Assembly: GCA_964459305.1 (NCBI GenBank)
Contig: CAYWNA010000056.1
Span: forward strand, 1-60,524
DNA length: 60,524 nucleotides
Source of the DNA: CAYWNA01 sp964459305
GTDB taxonomy: Bacteria > Planctomycetota > Planctomycetia > Pirellulales > Pirellulaceae
Direction: 5' to 3'
Shown here: positions 8,154 to 17,590 of the stretch, piece after piece
Numbering within the stretch: the first letter of the stretch is position 1
Layout of the letters: each line of letters begins with the position of its first letter
Program-made: the position numbers and the translations under genes
Notes under the pieces: model-generated
What the model was told of the DNA's origin: nothing
Databases searched by the model: none
What the model saw: only the letters and a program-made list of their open reading frames with translations

Positions 8154-9044
8154 ATGGACGAAAACATAATCGAAGTTCGAGGCTTGTCACGCCGGTTCGG
8201 TAAGAAGGCGGCGTTGGACGACGTGAGCTTGAGTGTGGCGCCGGGCGTGGTCTGCGGCCTTGTCGGCGAGAACGGCGCCGGCAAGACGACTCTGATCAAA
8301 CATCTGCTGGGGCTGCTCAAAGCACAGACGGGCACGCTTCGTGTTTTCGGCTTGGATCCCGTGAAAGATCCCGTCGGTGTGTTAGGTCGCATCGGCTATC
8401 TGTCGGAAGATCGAGACTTGCCCGATTGGATGCGGGTTGGCGAACTGATGACCTACACGCAAGCCTTTTACCCGAACTGGGATGAAGCGTTTGCGGAAGA
8501 GTTGCGAGAGACATTCGAGTTGGACAAGAAGCAACGAATCAAGAGCCTCTCGCGAGGTCAGCGTGCGCGGGCTGGATTACTGGTTGCCCTAGCGCACCGA
8601 CCGGATTTGTTGTTGCTGGACGAGCCATCGTCGGGGCTCGACCCCATCGTGCGCCGCGACATTCTGACGGCAATCATCCGCACCGTAGCGGAGGAAGGCC
8701 GGAACGTGGTGTTCTCCTCGCACTTGCTGGAGGAAGTTGAACGCGTCGCCGATACCGTGACGATGATCCATGAAGGCAAAATCATCTTAACCGGCGGGCT
8801 GGACACAATCCTCGGTGATCACCGCCAAGTGACAATGCGTTTCGAGGAACCACAGGCCGGGCCACCGAACTTGCCGGGCATGTTATCGTGCACCGGCGAA
8901 GGGCGTGAATGGATCGTGATGTGTGACGGCGAGATCGAACGGGTCAGGCAAGCGGCCCGCGCGGCGGGGGCCAGTATCCTGGAGGAAGAGCAAGCGTCGT
9001 TGGACGACGTTTTTGTCGCAAGGGCTGGGGAAAGGCCAATTTGA
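8154..9044 (+). CDS. ABC transporter ATP-binding protein
   Basis: This is a 296-residue ABC ATPase. Walker A is GENGAGKTT, the signature is LSRGQRARAGLLVAL (LSRGQ in place of LSGGQ, as in many YtrB/CcmA-like proteins), Walker B is LLLLDEPSSGLDP, and the switch histidine is in VVFSSHLLEEVERV. A ~75-residue C-terminal extension follows. The ATG at 8154 has GGGAG eight bases upstream. It follows the YtrA-type regulator and precedes a permease gene, so the three form an export or membrane-stress operon of the YtrA type. The substrate is not evident. Confidence 0.95.
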   Translation: MDENIIEVRGLSRRFGKKAALDDVSLSVAPGVVCGLVGENGAGKTTLIKHLLGLLKAQTGTLRVFGLDPVKDPVGVLGRIGYLSEDRDLPDWMRVGELMTYTQAFYPNWDEAFAEELRETFELDKKQRIKSLSRGQRARAGLLVALAHRPDLLLLDEPSSGLDPIVRRDILTAIIRTVAEEGRNVVFSSHLLEEVERVADTVTMIHEGKIILTGGLDTILGDHRQVTMRFEEPQAGPPNLPGMLSCTGEGREWIVMCDGEIERVRQAARAAGASILEEEQASLDDVFVARAGERPI

Positions 9045-9101
9045 GAGGCCCGCGATTCGTCCGGCGCCGCGCCCGGAGAAACGGAACTCAGCAAACTGAT
9101 A

Positions 9102-9189
9102 GAAATGATATTCTTGTCCATCATATTCTTGTCATACTCTTTCCGGAACGCAGGCTGGGCAAGAATATGGCCGGCAAGAATATGATTTC
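9102..9189. repeat. Palindromic intergenic repeat with AAGAATATGAT arms
   Basis: The left arm 9102-9134 and right arm 9157-9189 are inverted copies of each other over 33 bases with seven mismatches. Each arm holds two copies of ATATTCTTG, so the element is a palindrome built of direct repeats. It sits between the ABC ATPase and permease genes of one operon, where it would be transcribed as a hairpin. Confidence 0.75.
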
Positions 9190-9311
9190 AACATCGACAA
9201 TCTGCTGTTTCTTCTGGATCTTGCCGGGCCGAGATGGCCTGCCACGAGTTTGGAACACGGAACGGTCGGGCAAATTGGATGGCACGGCAGACCTGACGAA
9301 GGACAAGTAAG

Positions 9312-10398
9312 ATGTATCGTGTCGCCAAAGCGATGACTTGCGAGTTTGTTCGGCACTGGTGGTGGTGGATTTCGGTTTTCGTTGCTGCAATCGTGGGCGC
9401 GGTGGCGCTTCGCAGTTATTTCCTTTCGTATTGGGGACTTTCGATCGAGGAGTCAGTCAGACTACCGGACAGCCGCTACTGGCTTTGCCCAATCGGGTTG
9501 GCCGCTTCGCTTCTTGTCGTGGTGCCTGCGTTACACGAGAACCGTGTCGGCCTTTCCTATTACACCAAGCCGGTTCCCACGTGGTTCTTGGTTGGGTGGA
9601 AGATGTTTCTTGGAGCGTTGACCGCCGCGTTGCGTCGAGGAACTCATCGACGTGTTGTTGGGTAATGGGCTGGCGATAGGCCCGCTGTTTTCCGGCATGT
9701 TGACGGGGCTCTTCATTGGCGATCGTCAGAAGGGCAAGCGTGGATTCGACACGTTTGTAGCGACTCGTCCCATAAGCGATCCTCAGTTGGCATTTGTCGT
9801 ATTGAAAGCCACTGCGACAAGTACCGTTGTTGCTTGGCTCGTATTGGTGACCGGGATCCTTGTCGGCGCGTTGGGCCTTGTCGTGCGTGACGGTCCGGCC
9901 GCATTCCAGTCTTTCACCGAACGCCTGAACGCGATGCCTGTGTGGGCTCCTCCGCTTTGGGTTATCAGTTCGCTGTGGTTCGCCCTTGTCCTCAGCGCTT
10001 GGTCGACAACGATAATATTGGCGGGACGGCGGTGGTTCGTGTCCAGTGCATCGTTTGTGTTTTGGGGCACTATCATCCTGATATTCGTTGTGGCGAAGTG
10101 TGAGTTGGCGCCAGAATCCACATGGCCATTGGTTCAAACATTGATGCTGTGCGGCGGAATTGCGTTGACGGTCGTGACTGCTTGCGCATTTGCCGCAGCG
10201 CGGCGGCGGGGATTCATCGGCCATCGAGCCATTGGTTCTTCGGTGGGCATGTGGCTCGTATCTTCTACCGCTGTGATGTTCGCCTTGCAGCCTTTGGCGC
10301 CTCTCTCGGTGATCGTATTGATGTGCGGCATACTAGCCCTAGCACTTGCCCCCGTGGCGGCTGCCCCACTGGCACTATCATGGAACCGACACCGCTGA
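9312..10398 (+). pseudogene. ABC transporter permease, interrupted by a frameshift
   Basis: Two overlapping frames together make one membrane protein. The first (9312-9665) starts MYRVAKAMTCEFVRHWWWWIS, has transmembrane segments near residues 18-38 and 58-75, and ends in an arginine-rich nonsense tail after GWKMFLGALTAAL. The second frame becomes sensible at about 9636 with EELIDVLLGNGLAIGPLFSG and continues to 10398 with about five more hydrophobic segments. A single one-base change between about 9622 and 9650 would join them into a ~360-residue permease of the kind paired with YtrA-linked ATPases. Whether this is a true mutation or a sequencing error in a draft assembly cannot be decided here. 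Confidence 0.72.
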
Positions 10399-10437
10399 CA
10401 TCCTATCCAGCCGGCCATATCGAATAGGCGTTCGCGG

Positions 10438-11100
10438 CTAAAGCGCCGTTTCCCGATGCTTGGCGTCCAGCGCGACGAAAACCTCGTTGGCAATAATTCT
10501 GGCTCCTTGTTCGTTTGGGTGCAACTCGTCCCCAAAATGCTCGTCGCGCAGTTGCGAGCAGATATCCACCAGCGGCAGATTGCGCTGCTGGCATAACTGT
10601 GCGAGTTGCGGATTGTGGTAGTCCCGTCTGCGCCGGGCGTCTTGGGCGATTGCCGGCGGAAACGCCGATTCGTTTGCATGGGGGACATTGAACAGAATCG
10701 GCTTTGCGTCGTGATTTTCGATGGCATCGATCATCTGGCCAAGATTGTCGATGATCCGCTTGCTCGCCTCCCGAAAACTCGGCCACATCCCCAAATCGTT
10801 CGTGCCGAAGCCAAGGATGTAGTATTTCGCGCTGGGGAACTTCCTGAGATAGCGACTAACGTGCGTAAGACCGTTATCGCTGACCTCGCCGGCAATTCCG
10901 CCGTCAGCGACGCGTAGTTGAAGCAGTCGGCAGAGTTCTTGCAGGAAGCGAGGATACGTTGGAAACGGCCAGTATTTCGCTGGACCGTAGTTGTTCCAGC
11001 CGGTGATACTGTCGCCAACGCACACCACGTCCACCGATCCGCACTCCTGCCGAAACGCAGACGAATCGGAATCCGCCACACAGAGCATCTCGATGCTCAT
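10438..11100 (-). CDS. SGNH/GDSL-family hydrolase
   Basis: The 220-residue protein carries the four SGNH blocks: VVCVGDSITGW with the nucleophilic serine (block I), VADGGIAGEVS (block II glycine), LGFGTNDLGMW with the asparagine (block III), and GDELHPNEQGARI with the catalytic Asp-x-x-His (block V). This fold covers esterases, lipases and acyl or acetyl hydrolases. No signal peptide is seen. The ATG at 11100 is chosen because AAGGTG lies about four bases upstream; the open frame that continues to 11265 is cysteine and arginine rich and looks non-coding. The gene is convergent with the ABC permease, with only 39 bases between. Confidence 0.9.
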   Translation of the reverse strand: MSIEMLCVADSDSSAFRQECGSVDVVCVGDSITGWNNYGPAKYWPFPTYPRFLQELCRLLQLRVADGGIAGEVSDNGLTHVSRYLRKFPSAKYYILGFGTNDLGMWPSFREASKRIIDNLGQMIDAIENHDAKPILFNVPHANESAFPPAIAQDARRRRDYHNPQLAQLCQQRNLPLVDICSQLRDEHFGDELHPNEQGARIIANEVFVALDAKHRETAL

Positions 11101-11365
11101 AGTCACCTTGTTTCCTGGGCACGAAAAAAGGGCTCGCGTACGGCGACAGAGTATCTCAGGGCACGCGATTCTACAACAAGGGTGCCCGGTGACTGCATCC
11201 GCGTTTCCCGCGTCCGTGGACGAACGCCGCATGAGTTCAGGGCAGCGTGTTGCTGACTGCGTCAAGCATTGGTAAGGTGGGGCAGGCGTTGCTCGCGCGA
11301 CGATTGCGCGGACGCGTATTGAGCATTACACCATCAAGTGTCGACACCAAGACAGGAGACAACAC

Positions 11366-12616
11366 ATGCTTTGCAGTCCTACCGTCGCGACCGGTCATCG
11401 GTCAAGAACTCCGTCTGGCAGACGAAGCCAGGGTGCGTCGTGGCTGATGCGCATTGTCGTAGTCGCCGTGGCATTTACGCTCGCCATCACGGCGACTTTC
11501 GGGACGGCGGTGGCGGCCGACACGGCTGGCGGAATGGATGCGTCGAAACTGGCGCAGATCGCTGACCGAATGAACGAGTTCGTCGCGGATCAGCAGATAT
11601 CCGGGTCCGTGACGTTGGTCGCCCACAGGGGGCGAATCGTGCATCTGGAAGCAGTCGGCCGGGCCGACGTGGAGAACGAGCGCCCTATGCGCAAAGACAC
11701 GATCTTCGCAATCGCCTCGATGACCAAGCCCATCACGGCCACCGCAATGATGATCTTGCAGGACAGCGGCAAGTTGTCGGTTAGCGATCCAGTGTCGAAA
11801 TACATCCCACAATTCCACGACGTGTCAATCGACGGCAATCCTCCCAACCGCGAGATCACCATCCGTGATCTGATGACGCACGCTTCCGGAATCGGCGGCG
11901 GCCAGCGCAATCAAGGCTCGTTAAAACGGACGGCCGAGCTGATCGCAGAGCAGCCGCTGCAGTTTCAGCCCGGTTCGAAATGGAAATACAGCCCGGGCTT
12001 GACGGTTTGCGGCCGTGTCGTCGAAGTTGCATCCGGTCAGTCCTTTGACCGGTTCCTATCCGAGCGGATCTTTCAGCCGCTCAAGATGGTCGATACGACT
12101 TTCCACCCAACGCCGCTGCAACGCAAGCGGTTGACTCAATTGTACAAGCCGAGCGATGACGAGAAGTCAATCCAGGCCACCTCGCATTGGATTAGCCAGT
12201 TGTCCGAGGAGCGAACGCCCAATCCTTCCGGCGGCCTGTTCTCGACCGCATCGGACATGGCGCGGTTTTACCAGATGATTCTCAATGGCGGTCAACTCGA
12301 TGGCGAACGTTTCGTCTCCGAGGCCGCGGTCCGACGGATGACCAACGTCCAAACGGGAGATCTGGTACCCGGCTTCACGCCGGGCAACGGCTGGGGGCTT
12401 GGCTGGTGCATCGTGCGCCAGCCGCAGGGTGTCACTCGGATGCTATCTTCCGGCACGTTTGGCCACGGCGGCGCCTTTGGCACGCAGGGCTGGGTTGATC
12501 CGGTGCGCCAGATGATCTTTGTGCTGATGATTCAGCGCACCGGCTTCGGCAATAGCGATGCATCCGAGATCCGCGGAACGTTTCAGGAAATCGCCGTGCA
12601 GGCAGTACGCGATTAG
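11366..12616 (+). CDS. Beta-lactamase-fold serine hydrolase (class C / esterase type), exported
   Basis: The sequence has the class C beta-lactamase and DD-peptidase layout: IASMTKPITATAMMIL gives the S-x-x-K catalytic motif, WKYSPGLTVCGRVVE occupies the Y-x-N position (with a proline in place of asparagine), and GHGGAFGTQGWVDP gives the H-G-G motif. Such proteins are mostly esterases or peptidases, and the altered Y-x-N makes a true beta-lactamase unlikely. Length is 416 residues. The ATG at 11366 has AGGAG with a seven-base spacing. The hydrophobic signal sequence (IVVVAVAFTLAITATFGTAVA) begins at residue 29 after a long basic lead; an internal ATG at 11447 would give a more normal signal peptide. 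It probably acts in the periplasm. Confidence 0.92.
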   Translation: MLCSPTVATGHRSRTPSGRRSQGASWLMRIVVVAVAFTLAITATFGTAVAADTAGGMDASKLAQIADRMNEFVADQQISGSVTLVAHRGRIVHLEAVGRADVENERPMRKDTIFAIASMTKPITATAMMILQDSGKLSVSDPVSKYIPQFHDVSIDGNPPNREITIRDLMTHASGIGGGQRNQGSLKRTAELIAEQPLQFQPGSKWKYSPGLTVCGRVVEVASGQSFDRFLSERIFQPLKMVDTTFHPTPLQRKRLTQLYKPSDDEKSIQATSHWISQLSEERTPNPSGGLFSTASDMARFYQMILNGGQLDGERFVSEAAVRRMTNVQTGDLVPGFTPGNGWGLGWCIVRQPQGVTRMLSSGTFGHGGAFGTQGWVDPVRQMIFVLMIQRTGFGNSDASEIRGTFQEIAVQAVRD

Positions 12617-12621
12617 CTAAA

Positions 12622-12744
12622 GGTGTCCGGGAATTGGGAGGGCGAAGCTCCTGCTGAGCCGAGTTTCCGTAACCGCCACGCGGCTCGGCAGAGCCTTGCC
12701 CTCCCGAAAACCCCGTATCCTGGCGTGTCGAATTCCCGGACACC
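12622..12744. repeat. 123-bp element with terminal inverted repeats, copy 1
   Basis: The element is bounded by perfect 14-base inverted repeats GGTGTCCGGGAATT (12622-12635) and AATTCCCGGACACC (12731-12744). Inside is a second palindrome, 12636-12660 against 12682-12705 (GGGAGGGC...GAGCC type), followed by a ~25-base asymmetric segment. A second copy in the opposite orientation lies at 37285-37408. This copy fills the gap between two convergent genes, starting five bases after one stop codon and ending ten bases from the other, so it may act as a two-way terminator. Confidence 0.85.
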
Positions 12745-12754
12745 CTCAAGTAGC

Positions 12755-14902
12755 TCAAGACCACATCGCCTGGATCTGGCTGCGGATGCTTTTGGATCCT
12801 GGGGCGGGCTCCGCTTCCGCGTCCTCCTCGTCCGTGCCGAAACCGCTGGCGGTGGCACACTCGAACCGCCGTTTGACATCATCCGGAATGAACCGCGTTA
12901 GCTGCGCGTAGCTGTGATTGTCGCTGAACGGTCCGCGAGCCACGTGGTAGTAGCGAAGTGGATGGCAGACGAACAGCCGGTCCTTGGCTCGCGTGAGGGC
13001 CACGTAGAACAGCCGGAGTTCCTCTTCGATTTCCTCGGCGTTCCGCGTGGCCATGTCAGACGGGATGTTTCCGTCGGCCGCGTGGATCACGTACACCGCA
13101 TCCCACTCCAGCCCCTTAGCAGAATGAATCGTACTGAGTATCAAATAGTCCTCGTCCAGAAGAGGAGGACCGGCGAAGTCGCCCGTCGACTCCGGCGGAT
13201 CGAGGGTGATCTGCGTTAACATCGTTTGGCGATCCGCGAAGCGCGACGCCAGTTGTTCGAGCTGCTCCAGATCCCGCCGGCGCGGCGTGGAATTGTCGTA
13301 CCGGTTCTCCAGGATCGGATCGTAGAACCGCCGAACCAAACCGATTTGCGATGGCAAGTCGCTCGTTCGTTTGTCCAGCTGCTTCATCAACGTTACCAGC
13401 TTGGACCAATCGTCGCCGGCCGCGGGCGGAACGGTTACATCGTCCCAAGTTCGGAAACTGCCTTCGGACTGGATCAGCAAGTCCATTAGCTGACGCGCCC
13501 TCTTGGGCCCGATTCCGGGCAAGAGCTGCAGCAGGCGTGATCCGGATACTACGTCTCGCGGGTTCTCGGCCAGCCGCAAAAACGACATCATGTCCTTCAC
13601 GTGAGCCGCCTCGATAAACTTCAGCCCGCCGTACTTGACGTAAGGGATGTTCCGCCGGGCCAGCTCGCCTTCGAGCAAAATGCTGTGATGCGAGGTACGA
13701 TAGAGAACCGCTTGCCGGCGGAGATCGATGCCCTCTTCGCGCCGGTCGAGGATTTCTCGAACGACAAACTCTGCCTGTTCATTTTCGTCAAAGCAGGTCA
13801 CCAGCATCGGCTTTGCGCCGCCGTCACGGCCCGACCAAAGGTCCTTGGTATACCGCTCGTGGGCGCGTGCAATCACATGGTTTGTGGCGTCCAGGATCGG
13901 CTGGGTACTGCGGTAATTCTGCTCCAGTTTGACGACGGTCGTTTTGGGATACTCCTCTGGGAAATCCAAGATATTGCGCACTGTGGCGGCACGGAAAGAG
14001 TAGATCGATTGGGCGTCGTCGCCCACGGCAGTCAAACCGTTTCCATCGGGCCGCAACAGCCGGAGGATATCGGCCTGCAGTCGATTCGTGTCCTGATACT
14101 CGTCGACCAAGACGCAATCGAAACGGCTTCGCACCCGCTCGCCCACTTGTTCGTCTGCCAACAGCCCGCGCAAGAACAGCAGCAGGTCGTCGTAATCCAA
14201 GATCGATCCCTGCTCCTTGCGCTGGCCGTACTCGCGGAACAAGCGTTTGAGCTGTTCCGGATAATCCCGGCACCAGGGAAAGTGGGCCGTCAAAACATTT
14301 TCGATGGGCTCGGCGGAATTGACGCAGTGGCTGTAGATGGCCATGCACGTTCCCTTCCTGGGAAACCGCTTGTCCGTCTGCGACAGCCCCAACTCCGTGC
14401 GTACCACATTCAGCAAGTCTTCCGAATCGCTGCGATCAAGAATGGTGAAGTCGGGATCGAGCCCAATGGAACGCGCGTACATGCGCAGCAATCGGGCGGC
14501 CGTCGCATGAAAGGTCCCACCCCAGACAGCCCGGCCGGCCTGACCGCCGCGGCCACCGGATTGATCCGAACCGCCGAGTCGTCGCAGAAGAGCGTCCACG
14601 CGGCGAAGCATCTCGGCCGCAGCTCGCCGAGTGAACGTGAGCAGCAAAATGCGCCCTGGGGCCACGCCTTGTTCGATCTTCTGGGCGACGCGGTGTACCA
14701 GCGTCCTCGTCTTGCCGGTGCCGGCGCCGGCGATGATCAACAAGGGGGCATCACCGTGCTGGACGGCCTGCCGTTGCTCGGAGTTCAGCCCGTCAAAGAT
14801 CGCGTTGCTGTTGGATTCCGTTACCACTGTCGCGGCCCCTCCGTAAGCGGCACTATGTTCGTCCGTACACTGCTCCAGTGTAGCAGCCAGACGGAGAATC
14901 AC
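12755..14902 (-). CDS. UvrD/Rep-family ATP-dependent DNA helicase
   Basis: This is a superfamily 1A helicase of 715 residues, close to UvrD/PcrA size, acting in DNA repair or replication restart. The motifs appear in order: LNSEQRQAV (Q motif), IIAGAGTGKTRTL (I), LLTFTRRAAAEM (Ia), VLVDEYQDTNRLQ (II), AVGDDAQSIYSFRAA (III), VVKLEQNYRST (IV), ILSTIHSAKGLEWDAVYVI (V) and LRLFYVALTRAKDRLFV (VI). The exact start is unsure: the first ~30 residues are not conserved in the family, and a GTG near residue 26 would place the start closer to the Q motif. The acidic C-terminal tail lacks the usual PcrA/UvrD Tudor-like end. It is convergent with the serine hydrolase gene. Confidence 0.95.
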   Translation of the reverse strand: MILRLAATLEQCTDEHSAAYGGAATVVTESNSNAIFDGLNSEQRQAVQHGDAPLLIIAGAGTGKTRTLVHRVAQKIEQGVAPGRILLLTFTRRAAAEMLRRVDALLRRLGGSDQSGGRGGQAGRAVWGGTFHATAARLLRMYARSIGLDPDFTILDRSDSEDLLNVVRTELGLSQTDKRFPRKGTCMAIYSHCVNSAEPIENVLTAHFPWCRDYPEQLKRLFREYGQRKEQGSILDYDDLLLFLRGLLADEQVGERVRSRFDCVLVDEYQDTNRLQADILRLLRPDGNGLTAVGDDAQSIYSFRAATVRNILDFPEEYPKTTVVKLEQNYRSTQPILDATNHVIARAHERYTKDLWSGRDGGAKPMLVTCFDENEQAEFVVREILDRREEGIDLRRQAVLYRTSHHSILLEGELARRNIPYVKYGGLKFIEAAHVKDMMSFLRLAENPRDVVSGSRLLQLLPGIGPKRARQLMDLLIQSEGSFRTWDDVTVPPAAGDDWSKLVTLMKQLDKRTSDLPSQIGLVRRFYDPILENRYDNSTPRRRDLEQLEQLASRFADRQTMLTQITLDPPESTGDFAGPPLLDEDYLILSTIHSAKGLEWDAVYVIHAADGNIPSDMATRNAEEIEEELRLFYVALTRAKDRLFVCHPLRYYHVARGPFSDNHSYAQLTRFIPDDVKRRFECATASGFGTDEEDAEAEPAPGSKSIRSQIQAMWS

Positions 14903-15271
14903 AAAGCGTCCGGGCAGCCAGTGCAGGGCGTTTCACTTTCTCACTTTGCGGGGACTGTATCATCGTAACCCGAAGCGTGAGCGAGGGATTTTTTCGAGGA
15001 TTCCCTTGCTCACGCTTCGGATTTCGCTGCCGTCACAAACTGTTGTATAGCTTGAACAAATCAAAAGCCCTGGTGTCATTGCCTGAATTCTTGCGAATCC
15101 AGCTACCGGTCTTGTCGACGAATCCTCGCCATCGCGCAAACCCGTTCCTCCCATGTCTCCCAAACGGCAATTGCCCTTTCCGCAATCTGCTAATTTTGGT
15201 AATTACCCGCCACACATCTCCATCTGGGGACAGCGTTTCTCTATTTTCTCGTCACCTGCAGGACGGAAGCG
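14903..15271. other. Intergenic region, 369 bases, with one palindromic repeat
   Basis: This divergent gap between the helicase and the DUF11 gene holds the hairpin repeat at 14967-15023. Nothing further was recognised in 15024-15271 apart from GGACGGAAG just before the ATG at 15272, which may be the ribosome binding site. Confidence 0.5.
14967..15023. repeat. Palindromic repeat, CCCGAAGCGTRAGCGAGG family, copy 1
   Basis: Arms at 14967-14988 and 15002-15023 pair over 22 bases with two mismatches around a 13-base loop. The stem sequence AACCCGAAGCGTGAGCGAGG is shared, with one change, with the hairpin at 18663-18725. Both copies are intergenic. Confidence 0.85.
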
Positions 15272-17554
15272 ATGACAGGGCCGAAAGTGAAATTTTCGAA
15301 ACGACTTAGCGTTCGTTTGGGGGCCGTATCAGTGGTCTTGGTGCTGGGTGCAATCGCCATTGCCCAGACCCTCTTGACCCCTGAGGAGCCGGAAGAAAAC
15401 GCGGCAAACGAGCCGGCCGCCAAGCCAAGTTCGGCGGACGTCGGGCAGAAAATGCCCCGGACGATACCGGACGCGGAAAAATCCGTGGCCGAATCTTCGC
15501 CGCCAGCCGATCTTGAGGCAGGCCTGGGGACGGTATCTCCCGCCTCCTATGAAACAGAATTGCCTGCTAGCGGCCAATCGTCTCTGCAATTGACGATGCC
15601 TTCGCCCGACAAAACCGTGCGGGCCAATGATGAAAGCGAATCAACGGTACCGACGTCGGCGCCACCAGATCCAGCCGCGTTGGCCGCTGATCTCAATCGA
15701 AACGCCCCCTATGACCCATCTTCAGCACCAGCGCCCGTAGTCAATCCGCCCGCCGATTACAATCCGCTGCCCCCGAACACGCAATCCGTCACGGATGATG
15801 CTGAATCGCCCAGCGCACCAGCATCGCCCGCGAACGAACACCCAGTAGGATTGAACCCCAGTTTGAGCGCAGCGGCACGAGATGCAATCGGTGATAGCAC
15901 AGCGGCAACCGGGGGCTACTACGATGGCGGGCAGAACTCGTCTCCCCCGGCAACAAGTACAATCAGTGCTCCGGATATCAATCCTCCGGTACGGGGGCAA
16001 GATCGATCCGAGTTCGGTTTGGCCCCAAATCCCGGCACTTACCGGATTGGAGATGGTACCGGAGGCGCGGCGACGACCATCGCGGCACCGCAAGCGTCGT
16101 TCGGATCGCCCGCGACGCTGGCCTCGGGAAATCTCGACGGTGATGGTACGCCTGGCGCAGACGCGCTGGAAGGGTTGCAGTCGCCGGCGCTGACCTTGGA
16201 GAAGTCTGCCCCGGCGGAGATCCAAGTTGGCAAGGAGGCAACATTCCAACTGAGAGTCCGCAACGTCGGCAGCGTGGCCGCCCACGACGTAGTCGTCTTG
16301 GACCGGGTGCCCCGGGGCACTCGGTTCGTCAACGCAACTCCGGCATCGAACCGCGCCCCCGATGGCCAATTGATGTGGCAGTTGTCCACGCTCCAACCGG
16401 GCGACGAGGCGGTTGTATCGCTCCAATTGCTGCCGCTGGCCGAAGGCGAAATCGGCAGCGTAGCCCAGGTGCTGTTCCAGAGCCACGCGTCGGTGCGCAC
16501 GATTTGTACCAAGCCGGAGTTGACGGTCAGTCACACGGGCCCACAGAGGGTGCTGATTGGTGAGACCGTCACGTTCGACATCACGATCTCCAATCCGGGG
16601 ACCGGCGAGGCCACGGGGGTGGTTCTGGAAGAAAACGTGCCGGAAGGGCTGGCACACATCGCCGGCAATGAATTGATCAACGAAATGGGTGCGTTGAAGC
16701 CCGGCGAGACGCGCCGGCTGCAAATAACGTTGAAAGCCGATAAACCGGGGATCATCGAGAATGTGCTGTTGGTGCGAGGCGATGGTAACTTGATCGCCAA
16801 AGACAGTATCCGTATGGAGGTAATCGCGCCGACACTTCAAGTATCGCTCAACGGTCCCAGCGTGCGATTCTTAGAACGCGAGGCCATCTACGACGTCGCC
16901 GTGGCGAATACGGGGACCGCGACCGCGCGCGAAGTGGAGTTGGTGACTTACCTGCCCAAAGGCATGAAGTACGTCTCGGCCGACCACAAAGGCCAGTATG
17001 AGCCGCAGAATCACGCTGTGTACTGGAGCTTGGAAGAACTGCCGCCGAATCAGACCGGACTCGCCAAGTTGACACTGATGCCGGTGGAAACAGGCGAGCA
17101 GAAGCTGAATCTCGAAGGACGGGCCGAGTTGGGGCTCCAACATAAGAATGAGAAGACCGTCCAGGTCGACAGCCTCGCCGAACTGCAATTCACCATCGCG
17201 GATGCGGCTGATCCCATCGAAGTCGGCACCGATACGACCTACATGATTACCCTGACCAACAGCGGCTCCAGCGCCGCCACCAACATCCAATTGGCCATCG
17301 GGTTGCCTCGCGATCTTAGGCCGATCGGTGGCGAAGGACCGACTCGCGTGGTAATCAACGGCACTCAAGTCATGGTCGATCCTCTGGCTCGCTTGGCGCC
17401 GGGCGAAGAGACCGTGTACCGGTTGAAAGTACACGGCTTGGCAGCCGGCCCTCAGCGAATCCAAGTGCAACTGCAGACCGACGAAACGCCGGTCCCGGTC
17501 ACAAAAGAAGAAATCACACGCGTGTATTCAGACGGTAGTGGCGACGCCGATTAG
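15272..17554 (+). CDS. Membrane-anchored DUF11 repeat protein
   Basis: The 760-residue protein has a short basic N-terminus and one hydrophobic helix (about residues 14-33, LGAVSVVLVLGAIAIAQTLL), then a ~270-residue low-complexity region rich in proline, serine and alanine, then four tandem DUF11-type immunoglobulin-like domains from about residue 305 to the end. Each begins with a hydrophobic strand such as LTLEKSAPAEIQVGKEATFQ and continues with a V-x-N-x-G or I-S-N-P-G-x-G turn and a V-P-x-G strand. DUF11 domains occur in bacterial surface and cell-wall proteins, so an exported structural role is likely. The last domain is followed by no sorting signal. Confidence 0.85.
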   Translation: MTGPKVKFSKRLSVRLGAVSVVLVLGAIAIAQTLLTPEEPEENAANEPAAKPSSADVGQKMPRTIPDAEKSVAESSPPADLEAGLGTVSPASYETELPASGQSSLQLTMPSPDKTVRANDESESTVPTSAPPDPAALAADLNRNAPYDPSSAPAPVVNPPADYNPLPPNTQSVTDDAESPSAPASPANEHPVGLNPSLSAAARDAIGDSTAATGGYYDGGQNSSPPATSTISAPDINPPVRGQDRSEFGLAPNPGTYRIGDGTGGAATTIAAPQASFGSPATLASGNLDGDGTPGADALEGLQSPALTLEKSAPAEIQVGKEATFQLRVRNVGSVAAHDVVVLDRVPRGTRFVNATPASNRAPDGQLMWQLSTLQPGDEAVVSLQLLPLAEGEIGSVAQVLFQSHASVRTICTKPELTVSHTGPQRVLIGETVTFDITISNPGTGEATGVVLEENVPEGLAHIAGNELINEMGALKPGETRRLQITLKADKPGIIENVLLVRGDGNLIAKDSIRMEVIAPTLQVSLNGPSVRFLEREAIYDVAVANTGTATAREVELVTYLPKGMKYVSADHKGQYEPQNHAVYWSLEELPPNQTGLAKLTLMPVETGEQKLNLEGRAELGLQHKNEKTVQVDSLAELQFTIADAADPIEVGTDTTYMITLTNSGSSAATNIQLAIGLPRDLRPIGGEGPTRVVINGTQVMVDPLARLAPGEETVYRLKVHGLAAGPQRIQVQLQTDETPVPVTKEEITRVYSDGSGDAD

Positions 17555-17590
17555 TAGACGCAGGTCACGTGAACTGGTATCCTGCCAGCT

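Noticed and set aside
11366..12616. Antibiotic-resistance beta-lactamase
   Set aside because: The fold and the S-x-x-K motif fit, but the Y-x-N position has proline in place of asparagine, which speaks for an esterase or peptidase.
13601..14968. 455-codon open frame on the plus strand
   Set aside because: It is the mirror of the UvrD-family helicase gene on the minus strand, which has all helicase motifs; the plus frame has no recognisable motif.
15722..16840. 372-codon open frame on the minus strand
   Set aside because: It lies antisense to the DUF11 protein gene and has the His/Arg/Gln-rich composition of a shadow frame.
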